IMG/VR virus record: IMGVR_UViG_3300042389_000157
Location: 1 to 30,045 of that record
DNA length: 30,045 nucleotides
Strand: one strand, 5' to 3'
Source: a virus
The notes under the pieces are model-generated. The model had not been told where the DNA came from and searched no databases. It was given only the letters and a program-made list of their open reading frames with translations. Shown in pieces: positions 1-7,855 of this stretch. Numbering within the stretch: position 1 is the stretch's first letter; each line of letters starts with the position of its first letter. Both the position numbers and the translations under genes were made by a program.

Positions 1-196
1 CCATTACCAAGTCGCTGTAATCCAGCCTTGGGACGTTATGCTGGCTTATGGGCTAGATCCTTGGAGTGCTAATGTTATTAAGTACTTACTTCGCTTTCCA
101 TACAAGAATGGCGTGGAAGACCTTGAAAAGGCTAAACATTACATAGAATTTCTTATTGCGAACTACGAAAGTATTGACAAAAAGTACTATTCATGA
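1..196 (+). CDS. DUF3310 family protein, C-terminal part (partial)
   Basis: The reading frame is open from base 2 to a TGA at 194-196; the start lies outside the window. The 64 visible residues begin HYQ and contain IKYLLRFPYKNGVEDLEKA followed by a helical stretch with HYIEFL. This is the pattern I know from DUF3310, a small helical family common in tailed phages, some members of which are linked to T7 gp1.7-like nucleotide kinases. A role in nucleotide metabolism would fit the downstream reductase, but that is inference. The stop overlaps the next start as ATGA, so the two genes are translationally coupled. Confidence 0.72.
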   Translation, partial: HYQVAVIQPWDVMLAYGLDPWSANVIKYLLRFPYKNGVEDLEKAKHYIEFLIANYESIDKKYYS

Positions 197-1209
197 TACA
201 CTTAAACAAGAATCGCCGTATTAATTTCTACGGCATTAAAGACCAGCAAGCCGCCAATCCTGCTTATCAACATGGGATGGATTTGATAAAACAAGGTGAT
301 TGGGAACATGGTTTTTATCTGCATGAGTTGCGTTCTTTACCAGATTTAAGAATCAAACAAGGGATTAAAACAGACTTCTCAAAGACTCCTGTTTGGGTTC
401 CCGGAAATTGGTGTAAAGGTAAGAATGCTATCGTGTGGTCTGAAGCAGGATGGGGCGACATTATTCAATTCAGTCGTTTCATTCCTCTGCTAAAACAAGC
501 TGGAATACAATCAGTGAAGTTGTTATTCCCTGATCCTGTAGTTCGGCTATTAAAAAGACTACCTAATCATAACGGTTTATACACCGCAGGGGAATCTTTT
601 CCCAACGCAGTAAAGATTAAGGTAATGTCGTTGCCGTACTTCTTAATGGAACACAATGTAATACCTGCTGAACCAGTACAGAAGATATACGGTAGTGAAG
701 GGATATTTCGTAATCCTGAAATTGTTAAGCCAGTACGACAAAAACCTGTATTAGGTTATTGCTATACAACCTTAAACAATAGCTGGAATATGAAAGCTAA
801 GCAGATGCCTAAAGAGCTTATGCTAAACTTCATTAAGCAGCACCCAGAGTTTGATTGGGTATCGTTACAGCAAGATGATGGCTTTATTACATCAAAGCAT
901 TGGAGCGATACTGCTGATCAAATTCAAACACTCGATGGAGTTATCTCAGTGGACTCAGCAATAGCTCACTGTGCTGGCTCTGTCGGTGTCCCTGTAGCAA
1001 ACCTAATAGGACAAGAAGGTTCAGCGTGCTGGAGGTGGTTCCCAAAAGGAGACACAACATACTGGTACGACAGCATGAAGACTATTTGGTATGATACTTG
1101 GACAGAAGGACTTGAGAAAGCCCTAACGCATTTTCAACAACCAACGAAAGTAAAGAAAGATGGCATTAACAATACACGATCTAAAAGACAGACTAAAGCA
1201 AATAAATGA
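193..1209 (+). CDS. GT9-like (heptosyltransferase-type) glycosyltransferase
   Basis: This 338-residue protein resembles the GT-B domain found at the end of TPR-linked glycosyltransferases of the GT9/ADP-heptose-transferase type. Visible hallmarks in order are an EWRW-like N-terminal element (residues 35-48), SEAGWGDIIQFSRFIPLL at 83-100 (the family's EQGxGDxIQFxRY nucleotide-fold entry), MSLP at 145-148, SLQQ at 224-227, and LDGVISVDSAIAHCAG at 247-262, then WRWFP and WYDS. These last blocks match the donor-binding Rossmann half. Such enzymes move a sugar from a nucleotide donor to an acceptor; here the acceptor is unknown and could be host surface glycan, a protein or modified DNA. The start overlaps the DUF3310 stop. 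The basic last 16 or so residues overlap the next gene and may be read-through tail. Confidence 0.72.
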   Translation: MIHLNKNRRINFYGIKDQQAANPAYQHGMDLIKQGDWEHGFYLHELRSLPDLRIKQGIKTDFSKTPVWVPGNWCKGKNAIVWSEAGWGDIIQFSRFIPLLKQAGIQSVKLLFPDPVVRLLKRLPNHNGLYTAGESFPNAVKIKVMSLPYFLMEHNVIPAEPVQKIYGSEGIFRNPEIVKPVRQKPVLGYCYTTLNNSWNMKAKQMPKELMLNFIKQHPEFDWVSLQQDDGFITSKHWSDTADQIQTLDGVISVDSAIAHCAGSVGVPVANLIGQEGSACWRWFPKGDTTYWYDSMKTIWYDTWTEGLEKALTHFQQPTKVKKDGINNTRSKRQTKANK

Positions 1210-1315
1210 GATTGATTTGTTAGAGCTTCTGGAGATATCATCGGAGGATCTCGTTGAGAGATTTATTGATTTAATTGAAGACAACTTTGACAAACTTGAG
1301 AAAGAAGTAGAATGA
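1160..1315 (+). CDS. small acidic conserved phage protein (51 aa)
   Basis: This 51-residue frame begins MALTIHDLKDRLKQINEID and continues with an acidic helical section containing ISSEDLVERF and KLEKEVE. It lies in another frame from the end of the glycosyltransferase and overlaps it by 50 bases. Its stop overlaps the reductase start as ATGA. I recall similar short acidic proteins in other podoviruses and cyanophage-like genomes, but know no function. The Shine-Dalgarno sequence is weak (AAAGAAAG just before the ATG), so translation is probably coupled to the upstream gene. Confidence 0.7.
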   Translation: MALTIHDLKDRLKQINEIDLLELLEISSEDLVERFIDLIEDNFDKLEKEVE

Positions 1316-3216
1316 CCTATAACACACCATTTAGCACAGTCGGCTATATTACATACAAAAGAACCTACGCAAGGAGATTAAATGAAACAGATCCAAAATC
1401 AAAAACAGAAGAGTTTACCGACACCGTTGAACGGGTTATTAAAGCTGCTAACGATCAGCTAAGCTGTGGCTTTGACGCTGACGAGCAAGAGCGTCTACGG
1501 AAGTACTTGTTGGAACTGAAAGGCACTGTTGCTGGACGATTCCTGTGGCAAATGGGGACAGAGACAGTTGATCGCTTAGGATTAGCTAGTTTACAGAACT
1601 GTGCATTTACTGTCATTGATCAACCCGTCCGTCCTTTCACATGGGCGATGGATTTGCTGATGCTTGGCTCAGGTGTTGGCTACAACATTCAGAGGCAATA
1701 TGTTGATAAACTTCCTCCGGTCAACGCTAACTTTAGCGCTCCTACTCGTGTTACTACCGCTGACGCTGATTTTATCGTGCCTGATTCCCGTGAAGGATGG
1801 GTCAAGTTATTGGGTAAGACGCTCAAAGCGGCGTTCTTAGCCGACACCAATCCTACATTCACTTATAGCACTATCCTTGTTCGTGGTCGTGGAGCGCCTA
1901 TTAAAGGCTTTGGCGGTACTGCTTCAGGTCCAGAGGACTTATGTGATGGCATCGTTAAGATTAGTAACATCCTTGAGAAGCGTAAAGGTAAGAAGTTACG
2001 TCCAATTGACTGCCTTGACATCATGAACATTATCGGTGCTATTGTCGTTGCTGGTAATGTACGACGTTCTGCACAGATTGCGATAGGAGACCCTGACGAT
2101 GTTGAGTATCTACTTGCTAAGCGCTGGGACATGGGGAATATTCCTTCTTGGAGAGCTATGTCTAATAATTCTGTTGTTTGCAGCGATACTAAGGACTTAC
2201 ACGAGTACTTCTGGGATGGATATGAAGGCAAAGGAGAGCCATACGGTCTTATCAACCTTAAACTCTCACGTAAGATTGGTCGTCTTGGTGAGACTGATTA
2301 TCCTGATCCTGATGTTATGGGTTATAATCCATGTGCTGAGCAGTCTTTGGCTGCTTATGAAACTTGTTGCTTAGCGGAAGTATATTTACCTAACATCGAG
2401 AGTAAAGATGAGTTGCTTGATGTCTGTAAGATTCTCTATCGTATCAACAAGCATAGCTTAGCACTGCCTTGCCATCTGAAAGAGACAGAAGACATTGTGC
2501 ATAAGAATATGAGAATGGGTATTGGTGTTACAGGTGTGCTACAGGCAACAGAAGAGCAGCGTAGCTGGTTAAATGATACCTATCGCCGACTTCGTGAGTT
2601 TGACTTCAAGTACAGTCATGAGCATAATTTCCCTGAGTCTGTTAAGTTGACAACAGTTAAGCCTAGCGGTACTTTGTCGTTGCTTCCGGGCGTTACTTCA
2701 GGATGTCATCCAGCATATTCTCGTCACATGATTCGTCGTATTCGTATCGCTGCAGATCATGCCTTGGTGCAAGTATGTCGTGAGCATGGCTATCCAGTAG
2801 AGTATCAACGTAACTTCGATGGTTCTGAGGATCACAGCACAATGGTTGTATCATTCCCATTTGCTTATCCTGAAGGAACAAAGATTGCTGCTGAAATGAC
2901 CGCTATTGATCAGTTGGAAGTTGTGAAGTGGTTACAGGCTAACTGGTCAGACAATAGCGTATCCTGTACTGTGTACTATCGCAAGGAAGAATTGCCTGAG
3001 ATTCAGAAGTATCTAGCAAAGAACTACAAGAACAATCACAAGTCCTTGTCTTTCTTGCTACACAATGAACACGGCTTTCACCAAGCGCCTTTGGAGGAAA
3101 TCACGAAAGAGCAGTATGACGCACTCGTGGCTTCTACACGATTAATCACACACATTGATGAAGCTAGTTTTGATGGTGGCGACGAATGTGCCAGCGGAGC
3201 TTGCCCAGTCAAATGA
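1312..3216 (+). CDS. nrdJ: adenosylcobalamin-dependent ribonucleoside-triphosphate reductase (class II, monomeric)
   Basis: The 634-residue protein reduces ribonucleoside triphosphates to deoxy forms using coenzyme B12, supplying precursors for phage DNA. It follows the Lactobacillus leichmannii RTPR pattern: Cys97 in LQNC (redox partner of Cys352), the finger-loop NPCAE at 339-343 with the thiyl-radical Cys341 and catalytic Glu343, Cys352 eleven residues later, KPSGTLSLLPG in the substrate pocket, and the C-terminal CASGAC pair that shuttles electrons from thioredoxin. All expected catalytic residues are present. It is shorter than the bacterial enzyme (about 740 residues), as phage forms often are, and no ATP-cone is visible at the N terminus. 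It is overlapped by the preceding gene and overlaps the following one. Confidence 0.93.
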   Translation: MTYNTPFSTVGYITYKRTYARRLNETDPKSKTEEFTDTVERVIKAANDQLSCGFDADEQERLRKYLLELKGTVAGRFLWQMGTETVDRLGLASLQNCAFTVIDQPVRPFTWAMDLLMLGSGVGYNIQRQYVDKLPPVNANFSAPTRVTTADADFIVPDSREGWVKLLGKTLKAAFLADTNPTFTYSTILVRGRGAPIKGFGGTASGPEDLCDGIVKISNILEKRKGKKLRPIDCLDIMNIIGAIVVAGNVRRSAQIAIGDPDDVEYLLAKRWDMGNIPSWRAMSNNSVVCSDTKDLHEYFWDGYEGKGEPYGLINLKLSRKIGRLGETDYPDPDVMGYNPCAEQSLAAYETCCLAEVYLPNIESKDELLDVCKILYRINKHSLALPCHLKETEDIVHKNMRMGIGVTGVLQATEEQRSWLNDTYRRLREFDFKYSHEHNFPESVKLTTVKPSGTLSLLPGVTSGCHPAYSRHMIRRIRIAADHALVQVCREHGYPVEYQRNFDGSEDHSTMVVSFPFAYPEGTKIAAEMTAIDQLEVVKWLQANWSDNSVSCTVYYRKEELPEIQKYLAKNYKNNHKSLSFLLHNEHGFHQAPLEEITKEQYDALVASTRLITHIDEASFDGGDECASGACPVK

Positions 3217-3347
3217 TGATAAACCTACACTTAATTACTGGGTTTTGTATAGGGTTTGAGTATGTCCCTAGTTTCGATGACGAGTCTCATTTCGTCATTG
3301 ATCTAGGGATTATTAGAATCCTTTTCAGTAGACCTCACGACGACTGA
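3213..3347 (+). CDS. small conserved phage protein downstream of the reductase (44 aa)
   Basis: The frame starts at an ATG overlapping the reductase stop (or at a second ATG three bases on) and encodes 44 residues with LHLITGFCIGFEYV and VIDLGIIRILF. I recognise this hydrophobic, beta-rich layout from short proteins in other phages, often annotated as hypothetical. No function is known to me. The coupling to nrdJ and the terminator about 45 bases after its stop mark it as the last gene of this plus-strand operon. Confidence 0.65.
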   Translation: MMINLHLITGFCIGFEYVPSFDDESHFVIDLGIIRILFSRPHDD

Positions 3348-3389
3348 GGCGGCTGGTTCACCTAATACCCAATGCATTTGCGCTCCTTT

Positions 3390-3415
3390 AGCCCCGCTTC
3401 GGCGGGGTTCTTTTT
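3390..3415 (+). terminator. intrinsic terminator ending the nrdJ operon
   Basis: CCCCGC (3392-3397), TTCG loop, GCGGGG (3402-3407), then TTCTTTTT. This is a six-pair GC stem with a stable UUCG tetraloop and a U tract on the plus-strand transcript. On the minus strand the stem is followed by CTAAAGG, so it should not end minus-strand transcripts efficiently. Confidence 0.9.
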
Positions 3416-3466
3416 GTTACAAAGTGTCGGTAAATATTTATAAGTACCTACAAAATGTATCGTATA

Positions 3467-3901
3467 CTATACAAAATTCCTAGTACCAGTTTTATCAATA
3501 AGTAGGGCTTGTCTACGAGGCTTATCAGAAGCACCGTTAGGAACGCTTATATGCGTCCATGACGAGAATTCTTCGATGATTTGATCAAAGGGTATATCCG
3601 AAGCCAAGCACGCCTCTACGACCTGTTTAGGGGTCATTCCGGGGACTCTGATATCAGCAGCACAACCTATCCTATGTTGGCTAGTGTCCTTGCTACCGAC
3701 AGAGTCATTGACTGGTTTAGAGCGAAAGCCTGAGTTAATCATGATAGGCTTGCCTAGTAAAGACCTAACTTGTTCAAGCAAGGCTGCCAATCGAGTTAGA
3801 TTAGCAACCTCACTAGCGTTAGGGGTATTATCTAGGTTCTTACGCTCAGCTACTTCTGAGTGCGTAAGTTCTTCTAAGGTAAAGTTAGGGCTTAGGTTCA
3901 T
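3467..3901 (-). CDS. M15-family peptidase endolysin
   Basis: This 144-residue protein is a D-Ala-D-Ala-carboxypeptidase-like (peptidase M15A) endolysin that cuts peptidoglycan cross-links or stem peptides at lysis. The zinc site is readable: the SxHxxGxAxD motif at 74-83 gives His76 and Asp83, and WTHIS supplies His117; Glu110 just before it is the probable catalytic base. INSGFRS (55-61) is the usual substrate-side element. No signal peptide is visible, so it should need the holin for access to the wall. The start overlaps the holin gene by 17 bases. It is the last gene of the late minus-strand block. Confidence 0.9.
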   Translation of the reverse strand: MNLSPNFTLEELTHSEVAERKNLDNTPNASEVANLTRLAALLEQVRSLLGKPIMINSGFRSKPVNDSVGSKDTSQHRIGCAADIRVPGMTPKQVVEACLASDIPFDQIIEEFSSWTHISVPNGASDKPRRQALLIDKTGTRNFV

Positions 3902-4301
3902 CTTTCTTATCCTTCTTCATGTCCATAATCTTCTCCAGCGTACGACCACCAAAGTATGCACTCATAATAAGCATACCCCACTGACCTAATAGATTGACGT
4001 ACGATTCCTTAGCATCGTAGCCAAAAGCCGACATCATTGCAAACAAGAAATATCCTACAAAGATAGCCACTAACGACATAGGGCGTATATTCTTAGACAA
4101 CCAAGAATCACTAGCAAGATCAGCTTTCCAACGATCTGAGATGTTGTTCTGCTCATTCATATCAGCCTGTAACTCAGCTAGTCTACCTTCTTGCTGCATC
4201 TGTAGTAACTCTTTCTGAGCCTTTGCCTTAGCTTCTGGATCAGGAATGAACTTATCTAGGACTTTCATCCCAACGTCTACTAGCGCCATTAATGGAATCA
4301 T
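3885..4301 (-). CDS. holin (GTA-type 3TM holin family)
   Basis: The 138-residue protein has a hydrophobic or amphipathic N terminus (1-19), a charged central helix, then DRWKADLASDSWLSKNIRP (56-74), which is the signature I associate with GTA_holin_3TM proteins. Membrane segments follow at about 75-94 and 103-118, then GGRTLEKI and a Lys/Asp-rich cytoplasmic tail. It would form holes in the inner membrane and release the endolysin encoded next. The gene overlaps the endolysin downstream and is ATGA-coupled to the 150-residue gene upstream. Confidence 0.85.
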   Translation of the reverse strand: MIPLMALVDVGMKVLDKFIPDPEAKAKAQKELLQMQQEGRLAELQADMNEQNNISDRWKADLASDSWLSKNIRPMSLVAIFVGYFLFAMMSAFGYDAKESYVNLLGQWGMLIMSAYFGGRTLEKIMDMKKDKKDEPKP

Positions 4302-4750
4302 TGTTTATACCCCCAAGTTAAATACCAAGCAATGACCGCAGCCACTGCATAGCACACAAACATTGCTCTACGACTCTTTGCCAAATCTTCTTTAAACTCT
4401 CTAGTAAGTTCATTGTCTTGTTTCTCTATCTTTTGTTTAATGGATTCGATTTCATTCCAGCGTTTAGCGCCGTACTTTTTAATAAAATCAGTTTTGACTT
4501 TAGCTTCCTCAATACGGATGGTTTCTTGACGTTGCCATTCCATCAATGCTCTCTTGAAGTACTGCTCTTTAAAGACCTGTGCTTCTCTTATCTGTCTTTT
4601 ACGCTCTAGGTCTTTCTGCTGTGCTGCTGCTCCAGCGTCCTTCTGTACATCGGTAATGCTCTTAGTGATGGACTTACTAGCCTCTCGACTAGCATCCATA
4701 CTACTAGTTACGGATTTTGCTCCTTCGATAAAACCAAATTGGTCGGACAT
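4298..4750 (-). CDS. coiled-coil protein with C-terminal membrane anchor
   Basis: I do not recognise a named family. The 150-residue protein is Lys/Glu/Gln-rich and predicted helical over residues 35-125, with long heptad-like stretches, and ends in one hydrophobic segment (about 129-146, FVCYAVAAVIAWYLTW) followed by GYKQ. The layout is a tail-anchored coiled coil with its bulk probably in the cytoplasm. It sits just upstream of the holin, so it may assist lysis or be a late membrane protein. It is not a classical inner-membrane spanin, which carries its membrane segment at the N terminus. Confidence 0.65.
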   Translation of the reverse strand: MSDQFGFIEGAKSVTSSMDASREASKSITKSITDVQKDAGAAAQQKDLERKRQIREAQVFKEQYFKRALMEWQRQETIRIEEAKVKTDFIKKYGAKRWNEIESIKQKIEKQDNELTREFKEDLAKSRRAMFVCYAVAAVIAWYLTWGYKQ

Positions 4751-4761
4751 AACTCATGTTC

Positions 4762-6705
4762 TTATTCTGTTACTACTTCGTCCCAGTTAATAGCCTTGGA
4801 TGATTCGGCAGGAATTTGTGTTGGAGGCTGTTGTGTTCCAACAGGGTTTAATATATTACTAACATCACGGACATAATCACTATCAATAATTCCAGTTTCA
4901 TTAAGGCGATCTACTAATTTAGCAGCAGCGGCTCCGGCAAACCTAGGATTCTGGCTTGCTTTTGATAGTCCAGCTAATGCAGATACTGCTTGTGGATTAG
5001 TAGCGGCTTTTGCAATTAGACGAGGTGTTAGAATAAACACACCAGCACTTAAAACTGTTTCCGGTAAGTTTTCTTTTAATTTATCTTGCATATCAGTTGG
5101 GAGAACAAAATAACCAGCAACACCTAATGTTGCCTGTCCACCAACAATAGTTGCTTTATTTCGCAAGAATGCTTGTATTTGACTAGGTGCGTTTTCTAAG
5201 CCAATATCTGCCGCATTTAGAATATCCTGTAATGGTTTTGCTTCTGATTTAAACAACTTATAGAAAGCACGGCGAGTCTCAGGGTTTTGTTCAATATCAG
5301 TAGCAAACTTTTTCATCTTCTCAGGAGACGACAAACCTTGCTCTAGGAATCCGTATTTGAAGTCATTTAAAACTTGTGCGCCTTGTTTACCTTGTGCTGT
5401 AGCGTATTTATCAACAGCAGTAATGGCTTTAAATAAATCTGTAGACTTTTCTGTTTCTGCTAAATCAAATACATAAGCACCCATTTTAGACGGAGCTTTA
5501 GACATAGCTGTGTTAATCGTCTCGCCAAATAAAGCATCAGTACCTTCACGGTAAGCATTTTGAGTGTTTTTGTAATCGTTGATAAGTTTATTAATATACG
5601 GACTATTCTTTAACTCACGATTACGATACGAAAAAGCGCTATCCATTGCGTTTGTAATATTAGCACCTGCTTTAGAATAAGCGGCAGATAACGCAGTAGC
5701 TTTACCTTCAGCGGATAGCTTATCTTGTGAGGCTGCTAGGAAGTTACTACGAAGATCGTGAGCAACGCCAAAGTCAATCATGTCGTCTTGAGCAAGAATA
5801 TCTTCTAACACCTTAGCACGGTCTGCACCGGCTCCTTTAAATTTACTCTTAGCTAAAAAGTCTAATTCTTTCTGAGCTTCACGCTTTAAGGGTTTTAAAT
5901 CAACAAAAGCATTTAAATCTTTTGTTAGATTTTGATAGAATGGACGATAAGTATCTTTAAAAGAATCACGAGCAGTGCTTATTAGATTCTGGAAGTTTTC
6001 ACCAGCAGCACGAGTAAGAGGTTCGTCTGCACGAAGCGCTTGATTAAATGTTTCAGATGTATTAAGAGTTGCTTTTACCTCTTCCATTCCTTTACTTAGT
6101 GCTTTAGCAACATTCGCCTGCTGTTCACGGTAAACCCCAATACCTGTTCCACCTTTAGAGATTTCTTCAAAGAAATTGTCTAAATTACTTCCTGTAAGTT
6201 GTGAACGAGTTAAAGTAGCACCACGATCCGCTAAAAACTTCTGAGCTGCTAGTTTAGCATCGCCGAATGATCCTTCTTTAGAGACACCAAACTTAGATAA
6301 CTGATCTGCTCCAATACGGTATACTTTAGAACCAACAGCAAACGCTAAATTACCGCCAATATCCCAAGCAGCGTTTTCAGCTAATGCACCAAAAGCTCTT
6401 TCAGGAGTCATTTGATTTGTTAAAGCAGCTTCAGCGCCTAAGCCCACAACAGTGCCTGCTGTAGATCCTGCTAATGAAGGCACAAATTGACGACCTAAAG
6501 CAGTACCGAGGATACGACCTTCCGCAGCTCCTGCAGGACTACGAGTCAGCATAGCTCCTCCTACGCCCCCTAACAATCCACCAATTTCTGGTAGCGGACT
6601 TGTGCTAGTAGGTACAACGCCGCCTTCAGGCGTAGTTGAATAAGTTATATCTGCAGGAGGACCGCCTTCTTCTAAGACGGATTTATCCCAATCTATTTTA
6701 GCCAT
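4762..6705 (-). CDS. probable internal virion / DNA-ejection protein (647 aa)
   Basis: This 647-residue protein has no family I can name. The N-terminal 100 residues are rich in Gly/Ala with glycine-zipper-like hydrophobic stretches (GGLLGGVGGAML, STAGTVVGLGAEAAL). A long mainly helical, charged middle (about 130-560) follows, then another hydrophobic piece near 520-560. Long helical proteins with membrane-active patches, encoded after the tail genes and before lysis, are typical podoviral internal proteins that leave the capsid and help DNA cross the envelope. It is one of three such consecutive genes (4762-9232). The ATG directly abuts the stop of the upstream gene. Confidence 0.6.
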   Translation of the reverse strand: MAKIDWDKSVLEEGGPPADITYSTTPEGGVVPTSTSPLPEIGGLLGGVGGAMLTRSPAGAAEGRILGTALGRQFVPSLAGSTAGTVVGLGAEAALTNQMTPERAFGALAENAAWDIGGNLAFAVGSKVYRIGADQLSKFGVSKEGSFGDAKLAAQKFLADRGATLTRSQLTGSNLDNFFEEISKGGTGIGVYREQQANVAKALSKGMEEVKATLNTSETFNQALRADEPLTRAAGENFQNLISTARDSFKDTYRPFYQNLTKDLNAFVDLKPLKREAQKELDFLAKSKFKGAGADRAKVLEDILAQDDMIDFGVAHDLRSNFLAASQDKLSAEGKATALSAAYSKAGANITNAMDSAFSYRNRELKNSPYINKLINDYKNTQNAYREGTDALFGETINTAMSKAPSKMGAYVFDLAETEKSTDLFKAITAVDKYATAQGKQGAQVLNDFKYGFLEQGLSSPEKMKKFATDIEQNPETRRAFYKLFKSEAKPLQDILNAADIGLENAPSQIQAFLRNKATIVGGQATLGVAGYFVLPTDMQDKLKENLPETVLSAGVFILTPRLIAKAATNPQAVSALAGLSKASQNPRFAGAAAAKLVDRLNETGIIDSDYVRDVSNILNPVGTQQPPTQIPAESSKAINWDEVVTE

Positions 6706-7854
6706 TTATAGTCCTAAGTCTTTTTCAATCTTTTTAGCAAAATCTGCTTCTTCTTTACTAATCTTCTGCCCTGAACGAACACGAGATTCTAACTGACGAT
6801 ACTTAGTTAAGTCTTGATAAATATTATCTTGTTGTAAAGCAATATTAAAATCTTGTAGACTACCAAATTTATCAGCTTTTCTATATTCGTCTGCTCTTTT
6901 TACTAAAGCACGATTTGCAGAAATATCATCTTTAAGTAAAGCTACAAGTCTCTTAATTGTGGCAGGCTCTTGTAGTGCTTCTGGTTTAGACTGGCGTAAG
7001 AAATCAAGTTCTTTTGCAGCCAACGAACCGGGAAGTTGACGAACAGCCGGCAACACAAAATTAGTAAATAACGCATTAAGCGTCTCAGTGTTACTAGCTT
7101 TTTCTGATACTGGAATACCTAAGCCAGATAAAGTCTTACTTGCCGTTTTAGAAAAATTGGCAAATTGACCCGTAAACGCATTTGGTAGAATACGTTCTAC
7201 TTCAGCAATATCACGAGATACTTTAGAGTTTGCTGCTAAAGCATCTTGTGCTTTAGTAATTTGATCAGCTACATTCTTACCGCCAGCCTCAGCTTCTTTC
7301 TTAGCAAATAATGTGGTTAATCCTCCTAGATCAAGACTTACTTTAGGCGCTTTACCTTCCCCTTCAGCAGCAATAGCTCTATCATAAGCAACTACTCTAG
7401 GATCATTTGCAGTTAAACCAGACGCAATTAATTCATCTCTTTCTGTAATTAACTTACCTAATCCAGAAGTTGGTGTCCTTTGCTCTCTTAATGCTTTTGC
7501 TGTTTTAGCTCCTGTTAAGCGTAAATCAGCAGCTCTTTTTGATGCTTCCACTGCCGCTTGTGGCGATAGTGGAGAAACCTGTTTAGCGAATTGCTCAATT
7601 GAGTCAGGGTCACTAAAATCAACCGTAGATGCTAACTCACGAACTTTAGTAGCACGATTAAGTTGCTCATCGCCACCGAGTAACTGATTAATGCCTCGAC
7701 CAACACTAGCACCTCCTTGATAGATTGCCATGTTAGCCCGTTGTAGCGGATCTAACTGTGCAAATCTAAATGCTTGATTAGAGTCTAAAACTTGTCGTTG
7801 CTGTTGCAACGCAGCAGGGTCAATACCAAATAAACTATTTACGATGTCAGCCAT
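6706..7854 (-). CDS. probable internal virion protein (382 aa)
   Basis: The 382-residue protein is largely helical and charged and rich in Ala, Leu and Lys, with no enzyme motif I can see. The N terminus has a Gln-rich stretch (AALQQQRQVLDSNQ) and a Gly-rich piece (GGASVGRGINQLLGG). Position is the main evidence: it lies between two other large virion-like genes, almost without spacers, in the order expected for the ejection-protein set of podoviruses. A structural role is inferred rather than shown. Confidence 0.55.
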   Translation of the reverse strand: MADIVNSLFGIDPAALQQQRQVLDSNQAFRFAQLDPLQRANMAIYQGGASVGRGINQLLGGDEQLNRATKVRELASTVDFSDPDSIEQFAKQVSPLSPQAAVEASKRAADLRLTGAKTAKALREQRTPTSGLGKLITERDELIASGLTANDPRVVAYDRAIAAEGEGKAPKVSLDLGGLTTLFAKKEAEAGGKNVADQITKAQDALAANSKVSRDIAEVERILPNAFTGQFANFSKTASKTLSGLGIPVSEKASNTETLNALFTNFVLPAVRQLPGSLAAKELDFLRQSKPEALQEPATIKRLVALLKDDISANRALVKRADEYRKADKFGSLQDFNIALQQDNIYQDLTKYRQLESRVRSGQKISKEEADFAKKIEKDLGL

Positions 7855-7855
7855 C

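Noticed and set aside
1863-2374. Frames of 130 (minus) and 91 (plus) residues inside nrdJ
   Set aside because: Both overlap the fully supported reductase in other frames and resemble no protein.
3390-3415. Bidirectional use of the nrdJ terminator for the lysis operon
   Set aside because: On the minus strand the stem is not followed by a U tract, so only plus-strand termination is supported.
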